Source: Amylostereum areolatum (lineage: Eukaryota > Basidiomycota > Agaricomycetes > Russulales > Stereaceae). From it: a stretch of DNA of 64,000 bases. The first letter of the stretch is position 1. Every line of letters starts with the position of its first letter. The notes below the pieces were generated by a model. The model was not told the DNA's origin and did not search any database. It saw nothing but the letters and a program-made list of their open reading frames with translations. The DNA lies in the NCBI GenBank assembly GCA_012932865.1, contig SAXG01000032.1, positions 310,001-374,000 of the forward strand. Reading direction: 5' to 3'. Shown in pieces: positions 45,486 to 56,090 of the stretch. Both the position numbers and the translations under genes were made by a program.

Positions 45486-47215
45486 ATGTATCCATCCAAT
45501 ACAACCGACGACGATCTACCATCTCCTTCCTCGGGTCTATTTACTCGTTCGGACGACACTTTTCGTCCCACTGAACGACCACCAATCCGTCAACCAGCGC
45601 GCAAACTCAGGCCAAGGAAGCAAAAAGAACTACCAGCAGAGAGACCACCAGCCCTCGTAACATCCAGCAGCTTCGTGTCCTGCAGCGCGGCCGCATCTGC
45701 TGCTCCTGAAGCACTTGCTTCACCTGCACCCGGATCTTCATTTACGCTACAATGGCCCACAACCCCCACAGTGGTCAACACGGACGGTTGGCAGCACAGC
45801 CCTAGCTCAGTTTCAACGTCCCCAACGGTACCATCGACCCCACGTTCGACATTCGACTCTGAAGGGACAAAAAATCGCTCCTCATTCCCAAACACACCCC
45901 TCACTCCTCATTGCGCCTGGTCGAGTCCGGTTCTCGCACGTCTGGGTGAGATGTCACTCCGGTCTCCTGAAACCAGTCGGTCCAGTCCGGCGCATGGTCC
46001 TTCCTCCCCATCCCATTCGCTACTCCCCCCCCCTCGATCTTTCCTTCGTGTCATCAAGGCTCGCTGAAGACCTCGATCCCGGGTCTTCGCGCTGGAACGA
46101 ATCTTCATCCGACATGCTCGACAGCTCTCACTCCCCGCCTTTCTCCGTCCAACCTCTCAGACCATCAGCATCGATCGTCTCCCGACCTCCTACGCCCATG
46201 TGTGAGGACCCTCAAGTGGAAGAATTGCGGCAGACAGTGCCGAAGAGTCGCATCGTCCAATCGAAGCGCATGTCGGCAGACAAACGGTGTCTCTCGGTGC
46301 TCGATGGTTTTTGTCGAACCCAGCGACGCGGCGGGTGCAAAGAGTTCCTTCTCACATTGTTCAGTGCCGAAGCGTCCAAGGGCACACGCAAACATGCACG
46401 TAGCTTCCTCAAAAGTCGCCGGATACGCTGTGAGCGAGGTCGTCTCTTCGGAGATGGAGGAATTCAAGGATCAATACCTCCTACAGATCAAAGAAGTTAC
46501 ACCGGGGTACCTGCTGAATTTCAGCTTCAAAGACACGATCAAGCTGCTCACGAAGAACGTAACACCGACGATGCGGAAAATGCTGCTCAAGGCGGTCCGT
46601 TCCAAGCGCGCTGGCGAAGAGAATACAAAGAAAGATCCCGAGGAGGTGAGTCGTCCATCATTGTAGGCGTGCGTTTCTCATCGACGTTTTCAGGGTATGC
46701 TCGTCCTTCTTTCACAGATGGCCAAACTCCGATCGGAGAATGCGAACGCCTTTGCGTTGGCGTTCGGGATAGCGGCGTGGGCAGCTAGGACGCCGAGACA
46801 GACCATCGACATCTGCTCCAAGATCGGCCTGTCTATTTCGTACCCCTCTATTCTTACAGGTACAAAGTCTCTTTGCATCAAGCTCATGGACGAAATGCGT
46901 GAGGACAACCATGCAAGGCCGTTCATGTACTGCATCGACAATATACAGACATCAACATCCATTTTCGTCGAACAACACGAAGATGCTCCTCCGCGCATGC
47001 TCACAGGGACAACCATGGTCACATACCCTCTGCACGGCGTTACAGATAGGAGCGTCAGGCCCTGTCGATATCACGCATCAACATGTGCCTCGGGAATAAA
47101 CAGGAGAAACCTGACCTGCGCGAACGCACTACTCGCAATGAGTATCTTGCAGCTTCCTGTTTTGAACGCGGCAAAGGTTTCGTCCAAGTACCTCTTCGAC
47201 ATCTCCGAGTGGTAG
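45486..47215 (+). pseudogene. DUF6589-like protein, truncated
   Basis: Spliced pieces in order: MYPSNTTDDDLPSPSSGLFT with a long Ser/Pro/Thr-rich region; CLSVLDGFCRTQRRGGCKEF; GYLLNFSFKDTIKLLTKNVT; then after an intron (GTGAGT near 46646 to TTTTCAG near 46693) MAKLRSENANAFALAFGIAA, TPRQTIDICSKIGLSISYPS and ARPFMYCIDNIQTSTSIFVE. This order and wording match what I know of the N-terminal half of large agaricomycete proteins annotated DUF6589, whose role is unknown. Homology stops after GTTMVTYPLHGVTD near 47040. A true protein of this type is about twice as long, so this is a remnant. Confidence 0.5.
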
Positions 47216-48255
47216 AATCGAATTAATCCGTGCATAATCAGAGCCGGTCGAATCCAGAGAGGGAATAGCTTGTATAGAGGCTATGAGATCGCGATCGTCC
47301 ATGAAGATCAGTGTCTTCTTTGTCTGTTGAGCCAGAATATTCACAGTCGTGCAGTCCCGTTCGTCGATGTCGTTCGGCACCAGCATACCGAGATTGCGGA
47401 AATCCTTAAGGTCGCCGTAGATGGGGCACACAGCAAAGGTCGGATTGGGGCGGTTTGAGGTGGTCTTGATAACGGCAAGGTCAGAGCCAAGACGCATGGA
47501 TTCCTTCCAGGAGTCGACGATGTGGCGAGGGGCGGTCGCGGTGAGAAGGAGCATGGGTGTGCCTGCAGCAAGGCGTGTGCGCAGCTTAGCAATACGGCCC
47601 CAGGCCTCTCGGAATGCAGGCTTGGTGCTGCTAGGTTGACCCCAGAGGCATATGAGATGAGCCTCGTCGACGATAATGCGGCCGAGAAAGCCTCGGAAAC
47701 GTGTGCTGTCCTTGATAAGGCGAGAGAACCGAGTGGGATGGCCGTCGATGGGCCCACACTGCTCCGGAGATGTCAATATGACCCTGTATTTTCCGGTTTC
47801 GATATCCTGTGTCACTAGCGTCAGAAATATGTCCGAATATGAGGCTGAGGTTGACCGCGATTGCTGAGACACCGGTCGTCGTAGCAATCTCTTCGGCCTA
47901 AGACATATGTAGTCAAGATGCGAAAATGCGATGCAGACGAACGTACCATAGAATTCTGGAGGCGCTTCAGTGGCGACATCACCAGAACGACCTTGTCCGG
48001 GTTGAGAAGCGCGGCCACTATGATCTGCATGGTCTTTCCGGAGCCCGTTCCTGCGATAAGCACCGTGTCGTGTCCTTCGTGATATTGCACAGCTGTCAGG
48101 AGTTGGTCTTCTCGCAGACATATCTTCCTGCCCGTCGCTGTGTACACAAGTTGATGAGCTTGATGCGCCGTGTCTTGAGCTGTATCCGATATCCGGGCTA
48201 ATGTCTCGAGAAATAGGGAGGAAAGCGGGGGTATAGGTCCGTGATATAATTCCAT
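47129..48255 (-). pseudogene. RecQ-like DNA helicase, truncated
   Basis: RecQ helicases unwind DNA using ATP. The start is ATG 48253-48255 (MELYHGPIPPLSS). It has the Walker A motif LIAGTGSGKTMQ, VMSPLKRLQNSM, then an intron (GTACGT to CTTAG near 47900-47945). These are followed by TGKYRVILTSPEQCG, the DEAH box IIVDEAHLICLWG, motif III LLLTATAP, and part of the second lobe (KKTLIFMDDRDLIASIQAIP). A frame change is needed near 47830 between AVNLSLIFGHIS and TLVTQDIETGKY. Motifs V and VI, the zinc region and the C-terminus are missing. It is probably non-functional. Its 3' end overlaps that of the convergent DUF6589-like remnant. Confidence 0.7.
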
Positions 48256-48336
48256 TGTGTCTCGTGTCGAATAATTAGGGTATCGTGAAGTGAAATGAGA
48301 GAAGGACGGTGGAGAACACGGTTCAAAAATCCTGGC

Positions 48337-48450
48337 GACGCGTCGACGCGCAGACGAGCTGGGTCATGTGACGAAGAACTCGAATTCAATCGGGAAGGAT
48401 GCGATGTCAGCATTCCTTCGCGCAAAACCCGCCAACGAAACGCCGAGTTT
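48337..48450 (-). repeat. Right terminal inverted repeat of the 3.1-kb element
   Basis: Reverse-complement partner of 45343-45452. It ends about 185 bp before the start codon of the family B F-box gene, so it may now be part of that gene's promoter. Confidence 0.75.
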
Positions 48451-48635
48451 TCCCAGTCTCTAACAACACTACTCGTTCGTCAGTGGCTTGTTAGATCAAA
48501 CTGGTTACGAGTCTATGCACGCTGCGCAGACGCAGCGCCGCGCTGGCAAAAGCAATCCTATTGCCATACCCACGGCTCCTCTGGACTGCAGCTGGCATCG
48601 GTCAGGCGATCGATACGAGTAGATGGCGAGGTAGC

Positions 48636-50460
48636 ATGGCATGTCCCGAGTACGCTCTCACCTGCATGGCTGACAACCCCTTCTGCTGCTCTTAGTGCCC
48701 CGCCCGGCAGCTTCGGCAAGGCTGAGCCCAACACATTCTGGCTGTCCATTGCGAGCCGACGGTATCAGGAAGTGTGCATCGCGAGTGGCGTCAATCCAAT
48801 CGAACCTCAAGGACGCGCGGACGTAGAGACCATCATCCAACGGGAGCTGCGTTCCATCGACAGAGTGCGCCGTGCCCTGCTGGGTCAGCAAAACGCACTC
48901 AGGCCGCTGTGTCGCTTCCCTCCGGAGATCCTCTCCTACATTTTCAGCCTCGTGGACTGGCGTCCGGGACACCATTCCATCTTTTATCATGGTTCCTCCA
49001 TCTCACCCATTTGCTCTCCCATTCGACTAGGATGGATCGTCGTGACACACGTATGCCGGCGATGGAGACAGGTGGCTCTTGCCAGTGCAACATTGTGGTC
49101 CACGATTGACTTCAAGCTCGGCGCGAAGTGGGCCATGGAAACCCTCACTCGCTCTAGAAAATGCCCCATCTTCTACCATGTCGATGAAGGTGATCCGCTA
49201 CAATACCATAAGGCCATTCTTCCCCGACATCTCTCGCACATCAAGAGCCTGACAATGCACGAACAGTCAAATGCCGTAGACGTTATAGCTTCCGAATGTG
49301 TCGCGCCGGCTCCCATCCTGGAATCATTTCATTGCCATCGTTACTGTGAAGACCCGGACGCACCAGTGGCAGTCTGTCTTCCGGTGAACCTATTTGCAGG
49401 ACACGCGCCCCGCCTCCGGATAATGAAGCTCGACAATGTCGTCCCGTCCTGGGCGTGCACCGCGTTCAGCAACCTGGAACATCTATCGATCTCCTCTCCC
49501 ATGCCAGAGCTTCCCTCAAACGCCGCACCCATCGTGCATCCGGAGTACGAATTATTCTACGACTTTCTGGAGCGCATGCCAGGCCTGCGGCAGTTGTCTC
49601 TCCAGTGGTGCTTCCCTTCCAGACATGACCATCCAACGGTCGACAGGCGGGTGAAATTCCCCAATCTTACGCATATCGAGGTGAATGGTCTTGCGGGCGA
49701 TTGCGGCGCTATGCTTCGTCGGATCGAACTTGCGCCCGACGCCACATTTCTCGTTCACTTCGTGGTAGCAGGCGCAACCGATCTCGACATAGTCGAGTCC
49801 ATGGAAGGATTGGCCTGCCACATGCGGAGCGTGGATGACGCCAGGCCACCCATCCACACGTTGCGTGTCGCGAATTGTTCCAGCGGGGAATATGACGTCG
49901 AGGTCGAGTTTGAAGCGTGGCGGGAGTCTACCAGGAACATTCACGAGCACCTGTCTCTCATGAAGGTGCATCCTCCCATTCGAGCAATCTTTTGCGCGGA
50001 TAATGAGGCCCCGGAACGTTTCCAGACGGTTTTCACGCAGGCGATGCGGGTGCTGCCCCTCGACAAAACAGAGACACTCTCATTCTCCCCTTATCCTTTC
50101 TGGACGCCTCAAACGGCAGCACAAGTCGGGTCATACATGCCTTCCGCTCTCCAACACCTCTTATTCGATGTGGAGTTAGACCCGCACCTCTCCCGCGTTC
50201 TAATTGCACCGGTGGATGGAACTCCGGCTCTCCCCCGTCTGAAAACGTTGTCGTTCGTCTCTATCACGATGGCAATCACGGCGACGGCAGCGAAGGAGGA
50301 AAAATACCTACTTCCCCTGGAGATTGTGACGAGGAGGCAAAGACAATATACACCGCTAGAGAAGGTTTGCCTCTCCCGATGCCCATACACACCTGAAGTC
50401 ATCCGCGAGCTCGAAGCTTGCGTTCCCGTCGAACATTACCCCGAGCACGTTCCTACGTGA
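48636..50460 (+). CDS. F-box protein (family B), intact
   Basis: Probable substrate receptor of an SCF ubiquitin ligase. A short first exon (48636-48649) encodes MACP. A 46-nt intron (48650-48695; GTACGC to CTTAG, branch-like GCTGAC) joins in phase, giving 592 aa. The F-box spans residues about 79-143, with CRFPPEILSYIFSLVDW and VVTHVCRRWRQVALASATLW. An LRR-like C-terminal region follows, ending in QRQYTPLEKVCLSRCPYTPE. The paralogue at 16886-18727 has the same order with one nonsense codon. The frame is open far upstream into the neighbouring element's inverted repeat; that extension is unlike the paralogue and is probably leader. Confidence 0.8.
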
Positions 50461-50959
50461 GGTGTTTCTGGACAACTGTTTCAGGCCTTTTTCAACTTCG
50501 ATTGGTCGCAGTTCAACGTTCAAGTCTCAAGTCGAGTATCAAGAGTGTCGTGTAGGAGTGGGATGATCGGGGGTGGGATATCGCCCCTCGATTCCGCAAC
50601 ATCTGATAAATGTTTGTATTAGGTTACTTCGATGTTCACGGCCTTCCCGCTCTGAAGACCTCAGTTTTCTATCGTAATAACCATTTTAATCGTGCATGTT
50701 TTGAGAGCATACGCACGGCCACAATGCCCGAATTGAACCGAGCTACATAGGGAAGTACGACGAAAGTCGAGCTCAGGTCGATATCAACCTCACGCTGGGC
50801 GACGATGGGTTACTGCGTGATGATCCACGACCACGGCCTTCCTGAAGCTCATAGACGGCGCTAACCATGTACATAAAACAATTGTCATTGACATTACAAC
50901 CATACATTGAACCGGCGACCGACACGGAACCAGACGTTCGCTACCTAGAATACGCCAAA
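50461..50959. other. Intergenic region between convergent genes
   Basis: 3' flanks of the F-box and family X genes. No gene seen. Confidence 0.55.
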
Positions 50960-51212
50960 TCACCACGATAAAGATGGGATGCCGCCGTCGAAACGAAGAG
51001 AATCGCCTTGGACCTGTGTTTCGAATCGAGGCAGGTTCTTGTGTCTGTACTTGCTGTACACGGTGCACAGGGTGTCCAAGACTTCCATGGCGTCGACGAG
51101 CTCGCGCAAAGCATCGAACCCGTTGACGACAGGGACCGGCTCCTGGCGATCCATGACGGGTCTTCGAGCGGGCACGAGGGGCCCTCTGAACGTCGCCCCG
51201 CGTAGAGCCTTC

Positions 51213-51243
<31 letters not shown>

Positions 51244-51870
51244 AGTCTTTGTCCCAGTCGGACTCATCGCTGTCGACAGCGCGCCCGCGTTCGAGTTTGG
51301 CCTTCACGGCGCAGGCTGGGCACCCGGAGCTGCAGTCGGACCTAGTATCGTCTTCGGTGTCGTCGTCTACATCCGATGTATAGGCGGTCAAGTCGAGGTA
51401 GACCTCGAGGACCTCTTCCGCGAAGCGCTCCACGGACAAAGTGTCGGTGGCCTTCAGACGATCGGCTTGCATCTTCCACGCGATAGCCTTGAGTTTGTCG
51501 CTTGCGATGCCATGAAGGTGTCCGTATTCCTCCAGGATAGAAACCCAAAGGGGAGTCTGATCTAAGATACGCGCATCGTCAAAAAAGGTGCGGGAGGATG
51601 GATTGGAAAGAGCGCACCTTCGTCGGCGGATTCATTCTCGTCCTCTTCGTCGTCGGCCTGTTCTAACGAGTCGATCCAAGCCTCGAACGACCGTTCATCG
51701 TCACTCGTCTCTTGTTGGTTATGAAACGGCACCGGGCCTGCGTCGTCGCCATCGTCCGCGTGACCAGGAGAGAAAATATCGGTGGGTGGATCGACCAGTT
51801 CCTCTGGGGCGCGCTGGTCGAGGGTGAGTTCGACGGACGTCGTGGGTTGTTCGGTAGTGACAGGCTCCAT
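50960..51870 (-). CDS. Family X acidic protein, intact copy
   Basis: Two exons (51870-51618 and 51561-50960) with a 56-nt intron (51562-51617) give 284 aa. The protein begins MEPVTTEQPTTSVELTLD, contains SFEAWIDSLEQADDEEDENE, TPLWVSILEEYGHLHGI and LKATDTLSVERFAEEVLEVY, then a four-Cys cluster CSSGCPAC. A DE-rich tract and the tail GFDALRELVDAMEVLD follow. Intron position and phase are identical to the broken left copy (7064-7894). No known domain; the Cys cluster might bind metal. The gene is divergent from the SprT-like gene and shares an upstream region with it. Confidence 0.65.
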
Positions 51871-52768
51871 CGCCGTGTCGAAATGTCTGTCCAAACCATG
51901 GGTCAGTGGCCACGAAGCTTCAAAATAAGTGAAGGAAACCCACCAGAGAAACCGAACCTGTCGTCGAGGGGGGAAAGCCACTGGATCCAAGGGTCCCTCA
52001 GAGGCTTGAACCGATGATGAGGGAATGAGAGAGCGCCGATGGCGGCACATTTATTGAGGGATTGAACAATGGCACACGTGCGGCCGACCGAGTCGCTGAG
52101 ACCTCCCCTTCATCCATTGTCTCGTGCGTAAAGAGTCCTGAGGAATCAGGATTGGTGAGGTGCGGGTCTTGCCAGTGTTCAGAAAGCGGTACATCCTCGT
52201 ATTCGAACGTTCTTGAAGAAAAATTTCCCAGAAGACGGAAGAATTTTTACGGAATGCCGTTTTGAGAGAGGATGGGAGAAGGGAATGCGGTCGTCGCTGT
52301 CACCGTCGACATCGAGTGACGGTCGACGCGGTCAACGAGTCTCGGCGCCTTTCGCGCACCACGTGACATGCGTTCGTTGACGCGACGGCGCTTACTTTTA
52401 CCTTCCTGCTCTTCACCTCCACCAACAGCGTTCTGGCCGGCTTACCCTCTTTCCGTCCCGCTACTTGCCGGAGGAGAAACACACAAATTATAGGTGTGCT
52501 ACACCATCTCTACGGTCTTCATCCTCTCGGAAAGACTGGTCACTGATGCCAGGCTCGTTCTATCGCCAGCCGGTTCCATCTCATAAACGCCATTTCTTCC
52601 ATATTCTGAAACATCGTTCTTCCTTGGGGCTGGGATTTTTGCTATAGGGAACAGAAATCTGTTTGGTGCGCTATAATATTGAACCATAAAACGTTCGTTA
52701 AAGCTCACACCTTCTTCTCTAATTCTCAGGAACTGTCTGTCATACTTGCGGGTTTACCTGCCATCCTA
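51871..52768. other. Shared divergent promoter of family X and SprT-like genes
   Basis: No gene. Several blocks are conserved in inverted form at 5.9-7.0 kb, including CACGTGACATGCGTTCG near 52360 and CACACGTGCGG near 52075-52085. The TATA-like box present in the left copy is altered here. Confidence 0.5.
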
Positions 52769-54612
52769 ATGCCACCGCGCGCCTCTGCACAGCGACACTT
52801 GCCGCCAAGCCAGGAAATCATTGAGATATCATCATCTGATGAAGAGGAACAAGCAACGTATGTTGGTGGTTTCTACTTAGAGGTCCAGCTCGCCGACGAA
52901 AAATATGTATCTGTCCGCCAGTCTACCCCGTTGCATTCTCGGCCCCAGCCATCTTCAAGGCCAGCCCCCACCCATCAGCACTTCTCAAAGGTCATTCTTG
53001 CGAAGCTTCCAACACCATTCCTTGCTAACGATGGCGTAGCCCCCTCAAGGCTCGTCGCAGACCGCGGGTCATCCACTCTAGCGACGATGACGACGACGAG
53101 AATGCGCCTGCGTTTCCACCCTTGGATGTAATCGATATCTCAGACGATTCCGAACCTCCTTCTCCGGCTGTTAGACGGCAAAGAAAGACTGTTTCAAACG
53201 CGAGGATCCTCTCATCACCCCGTCAGGCGCCAGCACAACAGACGGTACCACTCTATGCTTCGGACAGTGACGACGGCAGCGCCTGCGATACGGATGATAG
53301 CGACGCTTTTCTTCCTACGTAAGTGCATATGACGGGCTCGAGATGGTCTCCGTTCTCACTCTATCCTCTAGGTACATATCCAAGGGCCTCAAACGACCAA
53401 CTCACCTGCAAAAAGCGTCTACACTCCCTGTCATCCCAAGGACTCCCGCCAAGCTCAGAAAGACGGGGTCTCTCCAAGCAGACTCTACGCCCGCCCTTCT
53501 TCGCACATACACTACCACCACGGCCACCACTTCGCGCCCAACATCGCTCACTCCCTGTACACCCCAAACCGCTCGTACGTTAGCACCGAAGACGCCACGT
53601 ACGTCCAAGAAGGCCCTCGCGCAGGCCACACAAGCCCATCGCGCTGCCTATGCCCAGAAACTATTCGACGAACTCAACCGAGAGGTGTTCAACGATGGCC
53701 TCCCAGCGGACACCACGCTCATCTGGAGTAGCCGGCTATTGTCGACGGCGGGGCGCGCCAGGTGGCATCGCGCGAAGGACAGAACAGAGACGTCGGAGAT
53801 CGAGCTGGCCATCAAGGTCCTGGATTCGGACGGTGAGTCGTAGTTGTCTATGGGAAGATGGAATGGCGAACTGACTAGCCAGCAGAACGGATACGCAATA
53901 CGCTGTCCCACGAGATGTGCCATCTGGCGTGCTGGACGATCAACAAGGACCCGAAGGAAGGACATGGACCAGCGTGGAAGACTTGGTAAGACTGACTCTG
54001 TTCATCTGGTTGCGAGGTTCTGACCTGGCGGCTACTCCAGGGCATCGAAAGTGATGAAGAAGAGACCCGAGATAAGGATATCGGTACGGATTCCTCGTGC
54101 TGTCCGCCTGCAGATCACCAGCTAACATCATGCAGACCAGACACGAATACGAGATCTCTTATCCGTTCCAATGGGGTACGTCCACCGCTTGACCTTTTTC
54201 TCGGTACCGTGGCTTAACCACCCTCCATTTGTCCAGAGTGCAACAATTGTTGCAAGATGTTCGTTCTCCTGGCGTACGCCTTAATGATTGTCTGACCGGT
54301 TCACAGCTATGGTCGGTTCAGCAAGAGCATCCGAGCGGACGAAGTCTGTGAGTGTTTCGACCTCCTTCTTTTCTGTACATCTTGAGAAACTGCAGCCGAC
54401 AGTGTGCGGCGCATGCAAAACTGGAAAGCTCGAAGCGCTCTTCACCACTCGCGTCAGAGCGAAGAAGACGCCCGGTACGTCACTGTGATGGATCCTTCCT
54501 TGTGTCCATACTCATGTAGTCCTTCTCGTTAGGTCCGTCTGCAAAGGCACCTGACGAACGGTGCTCGGACTTGGAAGTGCTCGCGGCAACAGTGGGTGGA
54601 CTACGCCTATGA
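52769..54612 (+). CDS. SprT-like zinc metalloprotease (GCNA/ACRC type)
   Basis: SprT-family proteases degrade DNA-protein crosslinks. The start is ATG 52769, MPPRASAQRHLPPSQEI. Two stretches look like SUMO-interaction motifs: EIIEISSSDEEE and DVIDISDDSEPP. After a basic Ser/Pro/Thr linker (APKTPRTSKKAL) the SprT domain runs from QKLFDELNREVFNDGLPADT through LIWSSRLLSTAGRARWH to the active site TLSHEMCHLACW (HExxH). A downstream EGHGPAWKTW supplies the third histidine. The zinc ribbon has CNNC, YGRFSKSIR and CGACKTGKLE. At least six short introns interrupt it. The end (SAKAPDERCSDLEVLAATVG, stop 54610-54612) is supported by alignment with the decayed copy at 4.7-5.9 kb. Splicing within 52860-53050 is uncertain. 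Confidence 0.82.
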
Positions 54613-54689
54613 GTTTAGTGTCGCTTCTTGTCCCAGGGCGTCGTTATGCATACGATGCTGTTCTATCTCCTTCCCTTTCCTATATGAGC

Positions 54690-55677
54690 GTCTTCCCAAC
54701 ACTTTATATCAGTGTCGTTCTGGCCAAAGACAAAAACCGAAAGTTATCACATGCCAGTGTGGTAAGAAGCTGCCATCGAGAGCCAACAATAAGGTCGCCA
54801 TCGAACGTCGAAACTCGAGCTCTTCCTATTCCCTCTTACCCTCGCCGTCTTCATTGTGGGGGCCCACTTTGTTGCGAACGTCTTTCCAGTGTGTCATTCC
54901 GCCTATCTTTTCTATGGTACTTATATGCTCATGTGTGCGAAGCTTTTTCACAGCTCACTGTCCATTTCGAGTGAAAGACGATCGATAGCTGATCTCTGGT
55001 TCTTTATTCAAGCTCGCTGTGAAGAGCCACGAAAAGACGCAAAGCCGGCTGCTATCTCTTTTCCTTATGATCACGACTATATGCTCCCAGGCAGATATCC
55101 ACACCCAAACACCGCCCGACGTGCTCCGCAATATGCCCCTGCTCGAAGTCCTTGACTTGGAGTTTGTTCTTCCCCCTACAGACGGAGGCATGCATTATCC
55201 CCAATCTAGGATGGTCTCCTTCCCATGTCTTCGCCAGATAGAACTGTCCGGAAATACGCCCCAAGAATGCGTTGACTTCATCTCCTGCCTCGACTGCCCA
55301 AATGTCACGACAATCGTATTCAGTGGCATCGACGTCGACGAGGAGGACATGATCGATCCTATCATATCCACGCTCCAACAGCATTGCCGTAACCTCACCA
55401 TGCCCATCGGAGAACTTTATGTGGACATGTATGAAGACGAACTCGAGATTCAGGCGAAAGACATAGACACGGATATCTTGATCTTTCGAATCGCACATCG
55501 TATCCACGAGGCCGACCTGGACTCTACGTCATCCCCGGCCACCGTATTCGCCCACTACGCTAACCGCTTCATCACGTCGCTCCCCGTCCGCGACGTTGAA
55601 AGAGTCGACTGCTCTTTCTGTTTTCTCTATGATGACATCAGCAACAACAATTTCTCGGTCGAAATTTGGGTCTAAGT
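54690..55677 (+). pseudogene. F-box family A fragment without F-box
   Basis: Aligns with the middle and late LRR-like part of the 1339-3000 gene: SFPYDHDYM, MPLLEVLDLEFVLPP, SFPCLRQIELSGNTPQECVD and DPIISTLQQHCRNLTMPIGE. The F-box itself is missing. Between PHPN and DVLRNMPLL the DNA is 2 nt shorter than in the intact gene, shifting the frame. The last 100 or so residues are absent (stop near 55675). The leader block shared by the family is present at about 54735-54790. It is the right-hand counterpart of the decayed copy at 3.7-4.6 kb; the two fragments retain different parts. Confidence 0.75.
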
Positions 55678-56090
55678 TCTTGGAACGCTGCAGTGCGTGA
55701 AGAAAGCCGCTATCTTCTTCGGAGAGCCCGCTTTCATCCTTTCCTTTTCTTCCTTTGTTCCCTCTCGACGTTAAGACCCTCGATTTCTGGACGCCTTTCT
55801 ACCCTTTCCCTCCCTCTACTTCAAGTTCCGCCATCGACCTCCTATTTGCGACTCCGCTCCCACATATATACCCGATGTTGTCATTTGCAGGTTTTGACTT
55901 TGGACTGCGCAGATATAACGGTTCGACTGCGACTGCATAGGTATCGAACGTTGAACGTCGCCCACTTACGTCGCATCCTGAATCATTCCCATGCCGGGAG
56001 CAACGCTCACCGTGTCCCGCAGCTTTCCTGTCAGAGCTTCTGCGGCTCCAAACTTCGGAGACAAGTCAGCGCCCAATTGCGACAATCTAC
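55678..56090. other. Intergenic region
   Basis: Between the F-box fragment and the 3' end of the ALKBH6-like gene. It marks the right edge of the duplicated block. No gene seen. Confidence 0.5.

Larger units (their letters stand above)
45343..48450. mobile_element. TIR-bounded element with convergent DUF6589-like and RecQ-like genes
   Basis: Imperfect inverted repeats of roughly 110 bp bound 3.1 kb (left about 45343-45452, right about 48337-48450). They share a nearly identical core of about 85-90 bp: GCGCGAAGGAATGCTGACAT through CACATGACCCAGCTCGTCTG. Inside, a plus-strand gene starts near the left repeat and a minus-strand gene near the right one. They meet tail to tail at about 47130-47215, and both lack their C-terminal halves. 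This is what an internal deletion of a longer element would leave. The element type is not one I can name with certainty. Confidence 0.65.
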
